Origin: Bolinopsis microptera
Taxonomy: Eukaryota; Ctenophora; Tentaculata; Lobata; Bolinopsidae
Length of the DNA stretch: 64,000 nucleotides
Direction: 5' to 3'
Assembly: GCF_026151205.1 (NCBI RefSeq)
Contig: NC_087078.1
Location: forward strand, 15,889,118 to 15,953,117
Numbering within the stretch: position 1 is the first letter of the stretch; each line of letters starts with the position of its first letter. A program made the translations under genes and the position numbers. The notes beneath the pieces are model-generated. The model saw only the letters and a program-made list of their open reading frames with translations. It made no database searches and was not told the DNA's origin. Positions 1 through 11,520 of this stretch are shown here, piece after piece.

Positions 1-355
1 CGTGTACTTCACGGATCACTGTCAAGCGGGTATCAATTTTCACATTGTCTGATGAAACTCCTCCATTGAGCTGACACACTATGTTTTTCGCGTACCAATC
101 TTCGTACTTATTGCGCATGAATTTCTTAGCCAGTCCATTGATAGATATGTCCAGGGGCTGTAGATGATGGGTCATATTAGCTGGAACTTTCTGTAGGATG
201 CAGTTGTTGGCTGTCATCAGATCTTTTAGTGTCTGTGTGTGTTGGGCCCGAAACACATCTGATATCAGTAGCGCTTTCTGCTCAGGGTTGTTGATGGAGG
301 CTCTAACTGATTCTATGTGGGGAAGAAGGGTTTTCTCAAAGAACTGGACACTGGT
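1..355 (-). CDS. DDE-superfamily transposase, C-terminal catalytic part (cut by window edge)
   Basis: The minus strand is open from about 355 to the window edge. It reads like the DDE_1 domain of pogo/Jerky/CENP-B-type transposases. An Asp sits in LLISDVFRAQ, followed by the diagnostic segment ANMTHHLQPLDISING, whose Asp fits the third acidic catalytic residue, and then KKFMRNKYEDW. The N-terminal DNA-binding region is missing. The open frame stops in a short tandem repeat (units of GGTCAAACG, 352-397), so this is a fragment. It lies on the same strand as, and beyond the last visible exon of, the ABCF2-like gene, and probably sits in one of its introns. Family assignment is from motif recognition only. 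Confidence 0.6.
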
Positions 356-876
356 CAAACGGGTCAAACGGGTCAAACCCGGTCAAACCTTTCGACCATC
401 TGGTGAGGCGTCATAATGATAATTGTACGTGAAAGGGGTATGATAAGATATGCTGAGTGTAAGTAGACTAAACTATCTGATTGAGAGACTAAATATCACT
501 ATTGTATATCTATCATTTTGTACTACTACTGTGCCATCATTACTGTATTTTTTAGTAGTTACTGGGCAGATCGTAAATTTCATAATGTGAAACAACTCAG
601 ACTACCACCTACATGCTTAAAATTTAAAGCAAAATGACTGGAATAATAAGGAATAATAATGAACAAATATGTAACTGAAATTTTAGTGGAAAATCGTTCA
701 TTTTTCGAAGAATTTGTGCCCAAATTTTCGGTCGCCCAAATGAGTTCAAATTTTTTGCCCAAATTTTTCGGGCTCAAATAAATTGTGCTCAATATAATGG
801 CACACAAATTTTTGGGAACTAAGGTATATTAATGACTTCTTCGTTAAAATTATCAGTTAAATTAACTAAAGCATAC
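356..876. other. Non-coding stretch, AAATTT-rich
   Basis: No gene was recognised. From about 640 to 830 many AAATTT/AAATTTTT blocks recur in both orientations. This resembles a decayed fold-back element, and the style recurs at 49,770-49,890. It probably belongs to intron 3 of the ABCF2-like gene. Confidence 0.35.
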
Positions 877-1822
877 CTAATAAGGCCAGCATGGTCGACT
901 TTCCGCATCCATTGTGTCCAATAAGCCCGTATCTTCGGCCGTAATTCAGCTCGATAACGGTATCATCGAGAATGTTGTCTCCGTGATGGGTAATCGACAC
1001 GTTCGTTAGCTGGATGTCTCTGGAGGAGTATCATTGTCATTGTTACATTTCTTTAAACACGATCACACTAAAAATGTGTAATGTAAATAATTAGGATAAA
1101 TTTGAAGTTCCAATTTCACAACAGCTCTACAAATGATTGAATTTATTGAGTTTGTCTGTAGTGTGATGGGAATATTTTAACCTGGTTCAGCCAGTCCAAA
1201 CCCTCACTTCATAACATGTAAGGTTGCGTCTCATTTGAAAAGCACTATTATGTAAACAGATGCATCTGCACTCTACAGTGTTGCAGGATGCTTCCTGAAA
1301 GAGTGACGGAACACTCTTACTAATCCTATGATAATGACAATTAAGACAATCTTCAAATGTGGATTTTACATTCCTCTGCCTAGGCCACCTCCTATAATTA
1401 TTAATTACAATTATTCATCAAACCATGCGACATGAAGCGACAATAAACTAGACAAACAACTTTATGAAATAAATAAATGGATCAATTTTTAAAATGTATA
1501 TACCTGCTTTCTTTATGTGAGGAAAGTACGCCAGTGGAGGAACAAGCGGCCAAGAGTTGTTTAACCTGGTCATCTTGGACAGCCTCCATCCTCAGCATTG
1601 TGTCTACATCTAGGGCGGGTCCTCCGCCATTTGTACTCTGAGGGAGCAATTAGTAAAAACTTCTTAGAGGGGAACTATCACGAATGTAAGATGGCAGTAA
1701 CCACGTCGACAATTTTGTTACAATAATTTTCCTATTGACTAGTGACTCACGGGTTTCTGGGCTGCCTTTCCTCCTTTTTTAGCATTCAGTTTCTGGGCTT
1801 TCTTAGCTCCTTTTGATGGCAT
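877..1822 (-). CDS. ABCF2: ABCF2-like ABC-F ATPase, first three coding exons (partial)
   Basis: Three exons give a continuous ABC-F N-terminus. Exon 1 (1751-1822) encodes the Lys/Ala-rich start MPSKGAKKAQKLNAKKGG. Exon 2 (1504-1637) ends in TGVLSSHKES. Exon 3 (877-1019) begins RDIQLTNVSITHHG and contains the Walker A loop GLIGHNGCGKST. Donors are GTGAGT, GTATA and GTATGC; acceptors are CAG. The phases (0, 2, 1) agree. Human ABCF2 has the same Lys/Ala-rich start and the same order of a GVLSSH segment and a first Walker A. ABCF proteins are soluble twin-ATPase translation factors without membrane segments. The rest of the gene, including the second ATPase domain, lies beyond the left edge. The start codon is 2 nt after TTTTTAG. 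CTU1 lies 380 bp upstream on the same strand. Confidence 0.88.
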
Positions 1823-2203
1823 TGCTAAAAACACTGGTAACTTCCTATGTCAAAATAATGGGATTACAAATTTTAAAACATCATTATCAAGTAAAATGAG
1901 AACATTTCAACATCTTCATAGTTTTTTGTGATTAATCATATATTAGTGATAATAACCAGTGACCTAAAATACACAAAATTGTTGACGAGGGGAGAATGAA
2001 ATTTCAAATCGATCTACTGCAGCTGAAAATAAATCTGATTCAATTTCATGCTTCATCTAAAACATAATCTAAAAACTGATAGAAGAGGGTCAACTAATCA
2101 TAAAAAAGGTCCAGTTGGAAGCTTCTAATAAACTGATTGCACTACCAAGATGTTTACAAATTAATTAATAAATAGCTTGAAATTCTTTAAAAAACCTCCT
2201 TCA

Positions 2204-3420
2204 TTAAAACATGTCCTTAATATCTTGATTTATTGTATTTGTCCGAACATTACTTCCATTTGATATTCCATTTTGACCATTCACTTTTCCAGCAGTCATT
2301 TTAAGGATCTTCTTCCTCTTGTTGTTTTTTCCTATACTAAGCTCAGGTCGACCCCTATTTAAACCATCCAACATAATACATGCTTTGCAAAGTTCTGCGC
2401 TTGAAATGTAACCACACCTTTCACAGTTTTGTTGTATTGGCATCTTAACCTGAAAAATTGTTATTATGATTCCTACAGACAATAGAAAGGTACAAAATGT
2501 ATGACAATTATTAGATAAATTTACTGCTAAATCTTAAATCTATAATCATACTTGACATGCTTTACAGACAAATAAATGTAATTTTAAAGTAACTGCTATT
2601 ATACCTCCTCCTTGGTGACCATGTCCTCTCCAGATTTGATAATGTCTAAGATTGCACGTGGTCTGATTTTTTCAAGATCTTTTAAAAATGTTCTAGCGTG
2701 ACCTCTGTAGGCATTGGGAGAGTAGATACACTCTGTTGTAAAGTAGTCCAGCTTCTTGAAATGGGCATACATAACAATTTCTTTCTCATAGGTAAATTTG
2801 AAGGGCTTGCTTCTCGATATCATTCCCTCAGAGCCTGTGCTGATTGCTGTGCATCTTCCCAGACGTGCTATATCACCCCTCAGAATATTCATGATGACAG
2901 TTTCAGCAATATCATCAGCATTGTGACCAGTCACAATTTTATCACATTTGAGCATAGCAGCCCCTCTGTCTAAAGCTTGCCTTCGGAAAACACCACAAAA
3001 AGTACAATTGTTTTTCATTCCAATTTCCTTGACAATTGCATCCATAGTCCATCCATAAAGTTCTTGATATGATAAAATTTTCAAAGGAAGACTATACTGC
3101 ATTTGATTACGCTTTACAGTTTCCAAGGAGTCGTCCCTATAACCAGTTATCCCTTCATCTATTGATAAAAGCTCTAAATTCAGACCATAATCGTATCTTT
3201 CATTAAGTGTCTTCATAATGTGGGCCAACACTGTTGAATCCTTGCCTCCACTTGCCCCTATGGCAATGGTTTCGCCACGAGTAAAGAGGTTATTCTTGAC
3301 AATTGTTTCATGGATTTCATATTCGAAAACTGTATAAAAACATTCCTTGCAAAGTTCTTTTCGATTCTTTGGACGCTTGAGGATGGCACGCTCACCACAT
3401 TGAACACATGCTATTGGCAT
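2204..3420 (-). CDS. CTU1: Cytoplasmic tRNA 2-thiolation protein 1, two exons
   Basis: Exon 1 (2605-3420) and exon 2 (2204-2449) join at GAGGAG/GTTAAG with a GTATAA donor and a TTTCAG acceptor (155-bp intron). They give 353 aa, close to the human length. CTU1/Ncs6 with CTU2 thiolates wobble U34 of Lys, Glu and Gln tRNAs as part of the mcm5s2U pathway. The N-terminal zinc-binding pair (CVQC, CKEC), the PP-loop ATP-pyrophosphatase motif [11 protein letters not shown], the active-site [16 protein letters not shown], and a C-terminal CERCG/CKAC zinc site followed by [11 protein letters not shown] are all present. The frame stays open upstream of the chosen start, but the first twelve residues there overlap a TTGCAG acceptor 5 nt before the ATG at 3420. 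That ATG aligns with the family start (MPIACVQCG). Intact and presumably functional. Confidence 0.95.
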
Positions 3421-3643
3421 TCTTGCTGCAAATGAAATTTGGGTGATGTAAGACAATTGATTTATTGATAATAACTTTTTTTAACACAGTAAGTTAGTTT
3501 GATAATTTATTTTCAAACCAAGACCTAAAAAATAAAGCTTATTTAGTGCAAAGATACAAAGGAAACAAAGATACAAGGTGTGTTCCTGAATCCTGTCTGT
3601 CTGAAATTATTAGAAGACAGGGCAGTATCTAGATAGCCGACCC

Positions 3644-3734
3644 CTGTCCGCGGACAACTGTCCGTGCACAACTGTCCACGGACAACTGTCCACGGACAAC
3701 TGTCCATGGACAACTGTCCACGAACAACTGTCTA
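3644..3734. repeat. 14-bp minisatellite
   Basis: About six tandem copies of TGTCCACGGACAAC with a few substitutions. Each unit contains GTCC...GGAC and is nearly self-complementary. Confidence 0.85.
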
Positions 3735-3915
3735 CCAGATCATGGTACAGTATCCCCTGAATCAAGCAGGGTTCACATCATCGCACGTGAATTTCAATCA
3801 GCGGTGGTGTCAAGGCTTATTAAACGATTAAACAACCTTACGAGATCAGTTCACATCATTGCTTGTGAAGTGTGAACAGTGCATCAACTAACCGCCGAAG
3901 CAGTGGGTTTGGAGT

Positions 3916-3940
3916 CCCCCCCCCCCCCCCCCCCCCCCCC
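3916..3940. repeat. Poly-C tract (25 C)
   Basis: An uninterrupted run of about 25 C on the plus strand. Its length is likely to be unreliable in any assembly. Confidence 0.8.
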
Positions 3941-3960
3941 TGAGATCATTTCGTCTGTAA

Positions 3961-4552
3961 AGGGTTGCAGAATGTTCAGCTCAACAAAATACCGGTGGAA
4001 AATATTTCGTAGGCCCTAAAATGACTCCTCCAGATCCAGTCTTAACCTTAAATTTGACATAACTCACTAGATGAAGTAGCTCTGATACTTCGGATTAGAA
4101 CCTGCGAGACTGGCCTTCAGCTCGTAATTTTTGAGATTCAAACACATCGAAGATGTTCAAAGTGTGCAACATGTTCAGCTCGACAAAATACTGGTGGAAA
4201 ATATTTCGTAGGCCCTAAAATGACTCCTCCAGATCCAGTCTTAACCTTAAATTGAACTCACTAAATGAAGTAGCTCTGATACGTCGGATTAGAACCTGTA
4301 AGACTGGCCTTCATCTCGTCATTTTTGAGATTCAAACACATCGAAGATGTTCAAAGTGTGCAAGATGTTCAGCTCGACAAAATACCAGTGGAAACTATTT
4401 AGTAGGTCCTAAAATGACTCCTCTAGATCCAGTCTTAACCTTAAATTAGACATATTAAATAACTCACTAGCTGAAGTAGCTCTGATACATCGGATTAGAA
4501 CCTGTAAAACTGGCCTCCAGTTCGCCATTTTTGAGATTCAAGCAAATCAAGG
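3961..4552. repeat. ~195-bp satellite, three units (left half of split array)
   Basis: Three units start at about 3967, 4166 and 4360. Each begins GCA(A/G)..ATGTTCAGCTC, passes through AATATTTCGTAGGCCCTA and GATCCAGTCTTAACC, and ends near GATGTTCAAAGTGT. The same satellite resumes at 20,704. The array was therefore opened by the LINE stack between them. An open frame across it (4252-4449) is incidental. Confidence 0.85.
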
Positions 4553-4843
4553 ATGTTTAGAGCTGGCAAGACAAAACTTGCTGAACTTGACACTCTGTAC
4601 AAAAAGGTAGCCAAAATAGCTCTCAACGTTCCACAAACAGAGAGCAGCCTTAATGTTTATAGAGACATGAAATGGTTACCACTCCATCTTAGACGACAAC
4701 TCCATCTGTCAAATTATATGTTTAGAATCATCCATGACAATTGTCCTACAAACTTTATGAACAAATTTAGTTACATATCAGGAGGTAGTAGGAGCGGCGA
4801 AAGCTGCAACCTATATGTTAATAGATCAACATCACATTCTAAA
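4553..4843 (+). pseudogene. LINE-A reverse transcriptase C-terminal fragment (left piece)
   Basis: The frame reads KTKLAELDTLYKKVAKIAL and WLPLHLRRQLHLSNYM, ending at SHSK (4843). It is the same family as the LINE-D RT C-terminus (WLPLHLRRQLHLSTYM at ~30,680). The expected continuation (YLGAKCWN) is found 14.5 kb away at 19,372, on the far side of LINE-B. The apparent ATG at 4553 is satellite sequence, so this 5'-truncated LINE copy inserted into the satellite. Confidence 0.8.
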
Positions 4844-6076
4844 GGAGAAGTGGTATGTTGTTATGAATGTAAGAGCAATTTTCACGCTACTTGTTATGAA
4901 ATAAAGGACGGTAAACGTGTTAACTTTCCTGATAATGTATGCTCCCCGTCCTTACTGAAATCTTTCAATGCTAACACTGAATCAAAACAGAAAGGTAAAC
5001 GTTTTGGAAGTTTCCTCTTCCATTGTGACTCTTGTGTTACATTAGCAAACCTGAGAAACGCTACTGATTTAAAAACCCATGTACACACCCTTGAAACAAA
5101 AATGTCAAAACTAGATGCTGACATAGACACCATTAAAAATCTCTTGTTAAATCCTGCCACTCTTCATGGATTAAGTTTGACCGCAGGAAACTGTTCCATA
5201 TCACCAACCCTTTCACCAATTAATAGTAACCATGAAACTGGTGGCTCTAATGGTGTTGTCGAAAATCCCTGGCGTGACAGCTGCAGAGTAGAAAAACTGA
5301 GGCATCCAGCTTCAGTAATAGTCTCTGAAGGGGGAGAAAAAGTTCCATTATCTGACCTTAAAACTATTATCACAGAAAATAACATTTTTGTAGATAATAC
5401 CTTCGAAAACAAGAAAGGTGAGACAGTTATCACCACATCTAGTCAAGCTGATCGAACAAAGCTAGTTCAATCTATCTCCAAAAGATTTCCCAAATCTGAT
5501 CTCAAGCAACCTATAACCAAATTGCCTACGATATCCATTTCCGGGATTAGAGATGAAATCACACCCGATGATCTCTTTGAAACCATTATGAAACTTTACC
5601 CTGACATCAAGTCCCTCATTGATTCTGGTGAAACATTCTCTGTACTCTCAGTCCGCAAACAACGAAATTATCAAACAGAAAAACCACTGTTTCAAGCTTC
5701 TGTTAGAGTGAGCAATGCCACAAGGAAGCTTATCGAAAATCGTGACAATTTCCTATCGATAGGTTTGTACCGCTGCAAGGTGTATGATCACTTTTACATC
5801 AAACGATGTAATAAATGCCAAAAGTTTGGTCATTACTCAGCCCAGTGCCAAGCATCTAACCATGTCTGTGCTCATTGCACTGAAGATCATGAAACTAACT
5901 CATGTACAAATAAAGACACACCTTCCTTTCAACCCTCCTGTGCTAACTGTAAAAATTCTAAGAGAACTGATGAACAGTACACACACTCAGCCACAGATAG
6001 ATCATGCCCAGCCTATATCTCTGAACAGCACAAGCTTAAGCATTCAATCTCATATTACACCCAAAAAAACTGGTGA
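4844..6076 (+). CDS. LINE-B ORF1 (PHD-like finger, coiled coil, RRM-like region, zinc knuckles)
   Basis: The open frame is fused in frame to LINE-A codons upstream (from 4553). The LINE-B part starts at GEVVCCYECKSNFHATCY, a truncated PHD-type zinc finger closed by FHCDSC. A coiled-coil stretch (LETKMSKLDADIDTIKNLL) follows, then a linker, then an RRM-like region around TISISGIRDEITPDDLF. Three Cys/His clusters close it: CNKCQKFGHYSAQC (CCHC), CAHCTEDHETNSC, and a C-x2-C...H...C cluster. This is a nucleic-acid-binding ORF1 of CR1/jockey type. It ends with a TGA at 6074-6076, about 30 bp before the first ATG of ORF2. The coding frame is uninterrupted although ORF2 is broken. Confidence 0.75.
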   Translation, partial: GEVVCCYECKSNFHATCYEIKDGKRVNFPDNVCSPSLLKSFNANTESKQKGKRFGSFLFHCDSCVTLANLRNATDLKTHVHTLETKMSKLDADIDTIKNLLLNPATLHGLSLTAGNCSISPTLSPINSNHETGGSNGVVENPWRDSCRVEKLRHPASVIVSEGGEKVPLSDLKTIITENNIFVDNTFENKKGETVITTSSQADRTKLVQSISKRFPKSDLKQPITKLPTISISGIRDEITPDDLFETIMKLYPDIKSLIDSGETFSVLSVRKQRNYQTEKPLFQASVRVSNATRKLIENRDNFLSIGLYRCKVYDHFYIKRCNKCQKFGHYSAQCQASNHVCAHCTEDHETNSCTNKDTPSFQPSCANCKNSKRTDEQYTHSATDRSCPAYISEQHKLKHSISYYTQKNW

Positions 6077-6106
6077 AGAACAAGACTGGAGTTAAGAGCC
6101 TTAGTA

Positions 6107-9001
6107 TGAAATGTGCAAGCTGGAATGTTCGCTCTCTAAACAACAAAGTTGACCATGTTATGAACTTTTTAGAAGATAACAACATATCTATTTTCTTTGT
6201 TACAGAAACATGGCTAACTGATGAGAACAACAACACCACTGCAATAATAAAAAACTATGGCTATAAACTTTACCAAGTGTATCGCAAAGACAAATCAGGT
6301 GGAGGTGTTGCCATAATCTACAAATCATGTGTTCGTCTAATCAAAGTTTTTGCCAACAATGACGGATCATTTGAGGCAATTAACGCAAAACTGAAACTCG
6401 TTGATGGGTCTGTCGTCTTCTGCTCCTGTATCTACCGTCCACCTGGGTCCTTGGGAAATTTCCTCTCTGATTTTGAAGATTTCCTGGCGGATGCATTCTC
6501 AAAATACAAGCATTTCTTGCTATGCGGAGATGTTAATATGCACCAATGAAACTAATAAATCAATGAAACTAACACCTAGACAGAATCTCTGCCCATGTGA
6601 GCGAGTGGAGCACCATACTATCATCTTTTGGGCTTCATCAACTTGTCTACTCACCGACACATAAAAAAGGTCACATCCTTGATCCTGTTATTTCTTCGCA
6701 CAAAGTAGTAGATCAAACTTCTGTTGAGGTAATGCAAAACATGGCCAAAAGCTTCCCATCCTGTGACCACTATCCGATTATATTTCAGCTTCATAAGCCT
6801 CCTGACATCGACAAATGTGAGAAAGTCATACGCTTTAGAAAGATCAGAGACATAGATCAGGAACAATTTAAAGGTGATTTATCTGTTGCTCTATCTGAGT
6901 TGGTTTTTGAAGAACAGAGCTTCTCTGATGTTGTGACTCAATTTAACAATGGGTGTCAACATATACTAAATGTACATGCTCCAGAATATTCCAAAACCAT
7001 CAAAGACATTCCCACTGCTCCCTGGTTTGATGGCGAATACAAAGTTGCAAGAGCCGACAGAAGAAAGGCTGAGAAAGCCTGGAAAAAGTCAAGTCTTGAC
7101 ATTGATCATGATATCTTTGTTCATTTGCGAGAGCACTGTTCAGAGCTGACTCTCAAAAAGAAAAAACTGTTTTTCTCTAATACTTTCCAAAAATACAAAC
7201 ACTCACAAAAGAGCCTTTACAAATTTGTGGACACTTTCCTGGATAAAGAAAAGAACCTCACTTTACCATCTTCAGAAAATCTTCAGGAAACTGTAAATGC
7301 CTTTAACCAGTATTTTACTGAAAAAATTGAGAAAATCCGAACATCATTTCCCAACACTACTGTGACTAATAGTTCTCCAAACTTCAATGGCCAGGCATTA
7401 TCTGAATTTAGAAAAGCTACTATTTTTGAAGTAAGAGAATTGATCAAAGAATATGGCATCAAAACCTCATCGATTGATCCACTACCTAAAGAACTCTTGT
7501 CAGAGCACCTTGAGCTAATCCTCCCTACCCTTTGTGATATTATCAACGTTTCTCTTTCAACCGGAAGTATGGAGGGAATCAAGTTAGCACATCTCACTCC
7601 CCTGATCAAAGGAGATTCCCTAGACACTGAGAACTTAAAGAATTATAGACCCATCTCTAATCTTACATTCATCGGTAAACTCATTGAGCGCTTTGTATTA
7701 AAATGCCTCAATGAACATCTAGCCAAGAATAATCTCAACATCGACCACCAGTCTGGTTACAAAAAGCATCACAGCACAGAAACACTCCTCATTACCATAG
7801 TCAATGACCTCCTCATAGCCACTAATGAAAACACAGCAACAGTTGTAATGCTTTTAGACCTGAGTGCTGCATTCGACACAGTTGACCATATCAAACTGAT
7901 CAATATATTGAAGTGTGAGATTGGGATTGCGGGAACAGCCTTGAAATGGTTCACCAGCTTCATCCGTGGTCGTTGTCAAAAAGTCAAGATAGGTGACCTA
8001 GAATCTGAAGAAATTGTAATAAAGTTTGGTGTCCCACAGGGCTCTGTCCTTGGCCCTGTGTTGTTCAATATCTACATCCGCTCAATTTACTCTTCTGTAA
8101 AATCAAAGCAATTTCTGATCCATGGCTATGCTGATGATCACCAGATCTACAAGTCATTTTCATCCGCTACAGAATATCAAGTCCTCAGCGAAGACCTGCC
8201 CTCCTGTTTTAGAGAAATCGAGACCTGGATGACGAATCACTTCCTTCTTCTGAATCCAACTAAAACTGAAATTACAGTTTTTGGTTCAAAACGTTTATTG
8301 TCAGAATTAGAAATTGGTGGTGTCTTCCTAAAATCTTCTGTCTGTATAAGACTTGTTAACGTTACCAAAAACCTTGGCTTTACATTGGATTCCTCTCTGA
8401 CTCTAAATCCTCAGATAAAGAAGCTTAAAGCTGCAAACTGCCACAAGATGCGGAATATTGCAAAGATGAAACCATTCCTCTCTGAAGATCAAATGCAAAT
8501 CATCGTACAATCTCTTGTTATTAGTTCCCTTGACTACTGCAATACTATGGTACTAATCATTCTGTTTTGAAACAGCTACAATCTCTGCAAAACAGAGCAT
8601 GTCGCTTAGTTAAAGGTCTAAAGAGGAGAGAAGAAGTTGAGCCCTACATAAAAGAACTTCATTGGCTCAAGGTACAAGAACGTATTGAATTTAAAATACT
8701 CCTGCTAACTTTCAAACTGCTCCATGGACTAGCACCTTCATACCTGTCAAACCTTGTCAAGTACAATCCCAGTGGTGGCAGAGATGTGTCTCTTCATTGC
8801 CCTATAAACAGTCCACCAAGAGCCTTCTCTTCATCTGCTCCAAGATTATGGAACAACCTTCCTCAAGAAATCAGGAAATGTGTAAACATCAATGACTTAA
8901 AGGGAAAACTAAAAGCTCATCTGTTTAGAAAGTCCTTGAGAAAAATCAACAATAAACTATTACAGGTTAGATGTTTACCTGAGTTCTATATCTTTCGATA
9001 G
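6107..9001 (+). pseudogene. LINE-B ORF2: APE endonuclease + reverse transcriptase, frameshifted
   Basis: The ATG at 6107 starts MKCASWNVRSLNN (APE motif I). FVTETWL, GGGVAII, CGDVN and CDHYPII follow, the last carrying the catalytic Asp-His. The RT shows NYRPISNL, LLDLSAAFDTVDH, GVPQGSVLGPVLF and the active site GYADDHQIY. The C-terminus PRLWNNLPQEIRK...FRKSL is typical of L2/CR1. The frame is lost around 6545-6590 (stops within the APE domain) and again near 8550. Downstream of each break the frame resumes in another phase (6597-8570, then 8567-9001). This copy is therefore dead. Confidence 0.85.
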
Positions 9002-9104
9002 CAACTCCATCTATCAATCTGATTAGCAAGTCATTCTGTATTCCACCAGTACTTGTGATCCTGGTTGCAGCTTTCAACATGTTTTATGGGCCCAACACTC
9101 AGCT
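8937..9104. repeat. 168-bp direct repeat flanking REL-1 (left copy)
   Basis: This is LINE-B 3' coding end plus UTR. It recurs at 18,384-18,551 with one mismatch (CGATAG versus CAATAG). LINE-B is contiguous across the right copy, so the pair is best read as a target-site duplication made when REL-1 inserted. Confidence 0.85.
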
Positions 9105-11520
9105 TTCACAGTTTATGACTTCTGGCCTCCTTGCGATGTCGTAGCAGGTAGACCATTTCTTGTTGTCGCGGGCTAACCAGATTGTATAGGAACATCGAAG
9201 AGCGACCAAAGCAGCCTCATTCAGGGCTTTATTCTTCGTCCTCTTCGCCAATCCAAAGTAGTTAAATAGAGCTGGTACAGTATGGTGCCAGAAGCCCCTA
9301 CACCCAATCTCTACCGTAAAGAGCAGAGCTTTCCAACCGCACCCGTCGATGCCAGGAATCAGCTCTCTGTTGTAGCGTGCTTCTTTACGTGCTACTTGGT
9401 CACTGAAGTTACTCTCGTCACCACAAGTCAGTTCAATCAGAACTACTTCTCTCAAACTATCCGACCATACTACAATGTCGGGTCTCTCCGCTGTGTTGTA
9501 GATGTGCTGTGGGAACTGGGCAGGTAGTGTATCCTCGTCCCATATCAGCTTCCAGTCTTTCGCTCTCTCAAAGGGCCTCTCCTTCCTCAACTTTGGCTTT
9601 GGGTGTTCATACTTCCCATCCTTCGACTTGAACCGTATCCATTCTTTGTCGGAGGTCGTGGAACCTGAGGAATTGTACATCTTGAGTTGGTCAAGCAAGG
9701 CTCCGGCTATAACACGTAGGACGTTGTCATGTCTCCAGTTGTACCTTTTGGAGTTTCTTGCTACACTGCAGACGGCTAGGATATGCTTGATGTTGCACGT
9801 CTTCCATCCACAAAGTGCACAATTTCCTGTACTCGAGTAGTTCCACAATTTCATGTTTGCAGGGGTATTAGCCACGTCGTGTGTCGAGTTTAGGTGGAAT
9901 TTAAGGAGAGCCGGGCTCATCTTGTAGTTGTAGATAAGGCTGTTCCATCCTAAGTCTAACTGCATCGTGTTCTCCCATGTCAAGAACTTGCCCTGTACTC
10001 CCTTGTTTACCAGGGTGACTAGCATGTCGTTCTCTGACACCGATTCTACCAGTTGCCTTAGCTTCTGCCTCTCAGTCAACTTTGGTTTGCATCCGAGTCC
10101 TACTCGATCTTTAGTCACTACTCCAACCAACTCCTGGAAGTAAAGATCTCGCTCTCTTGCCGTCAGCTCCGTTGTATAAGACCATCTCGGGCTGTTCTCC
10201 TGTTTCTCTCTCTTGTTATTATAGGCTTCTACAACTTTGGTGTCATCACTGTTCTTCAGGGCGTGTCCCTTTGATACCTGAAGAGACTTGTATAAGTCAC
10301 TCAGCTTCTTCAAGTTTAGCCCGAAGTAATCCTTGCTCCTGTACAGGACTGTCACAGTAATTGATCTAGTAACACCCAACCACTTCTTCAAGAATCTGGT
10401 GCAGATAGCATCCAGTTCGTACACAAAACTTACAGGAAGGTTGTAAATCATCAGATCCCAGGACATCTTGCTAGTCAGCATGTTATTGTAGATCCAACAC
10501 TTCATGACACCGTTGAGACCACACTCATCCACTGTCTGAAACAGAGTTTTTAGTTTGTCTTCAATCCGTTGTTTAGTGTCATTTAACCCTAGATCGACAT
10601 AGATCCAGTGGCCCAGGAACTTAATCGGGTTGTTTCCTACATAGCTGATTATCTGGCCGTCAATCAATATCTCTGGGTCATAAGCCTGGTACGTACCATC
10701 TATCACCTTCATTCCCAGGGAGACACACTTGCTAGGCTTGGCCTTCATTTTCCTACTCCAATCCAAAAACTGCTCCATCAACTCTATCTGCTTCTTTACC
10801 TTCTCTAGTCTGGAGGACATAAGTGTTAGGTCATCTGCAAAAGCCCGATTCGATGTAGGTTGCGAGCTAAAGGAGGGCTTATAACCCAGTTCTTTTTGAT
10901 CTTGTAGAAGATCTAACAGTAAGTTGAATACAATCAGGAACAACACTACTGAAAGAGGGTCTCCTTGAAAGAGGCCTAACATGTAGTAGAACCAATTTGA
11001 CTTCCAGTCTTTGGTTACCACCCTTACAATCAGTTCATCATAGTACTTAAACATGTAATCTATGAGCCATTCAGGGAATTTGTAATGCCGGAGGGCATAG
11101 AGGATCAAGTTGTGTGGGACCCTGCCATATGCATTCATTAAATCCACCCAGACAACGAATATCTGACGTCTAGTAGATTTGGCGTCTTTTAGTTCTTCCA
11201 TAAGCACTTGGGTGTGTTCAAGACAACCAGGAGTCTTCTTCAGAAAGCCCTTCTGAACTGACTTGTCTATGTACTTATTAGACACCATATAATCCAGCAT
11301 CTTGTCTGCTAGAATTCCCATGTTCAACTTGCCGCTGGTGTTCGTCTTTGTAATATTCCTGAACTTGCTTGGGTCTGACAGATCCTCAGTCTTTGGGATA
11401 AGGACTGCTTCACCAAATCGCCATTGTAGTGGCACTATCTTCTTGTCCCACAGGGTAGATAGGGTTTGGAAGATCATGTGTGCGGTTCTCGGGCATCTCT
11501 TATACACCACATATGGTACA
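9099..11520 (-). pseudogene. REL-1 RT C-terminal half, CCHC-like finger and PD-(D/E)XK endonuclease
   Basis: An 803-residue open frame runs from the duplication border to 9099. RT motifs are WVDLMNAYGRVPHNLI (A), LGLFQGDPLSVVLFL (B), RAFADDLTLMSS (C, FADD) and PIKFLGHWI. After the thumb comes CALCG...CNIKHILAVC with YNWRHDNVL, the finger of restriction-like-endonuclease LINEs. The nuclease follows: RPDIVVWSDSL, then LIELTCGDE and KEARYNREL, matching the PD...E...K layout. The final Ser and the stop codon come from flanking DNA. The 631-bp duplication upstream breaks the frame (631 is not a multiple of 3), so no full-length protein is made. Confidence 0.82.
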
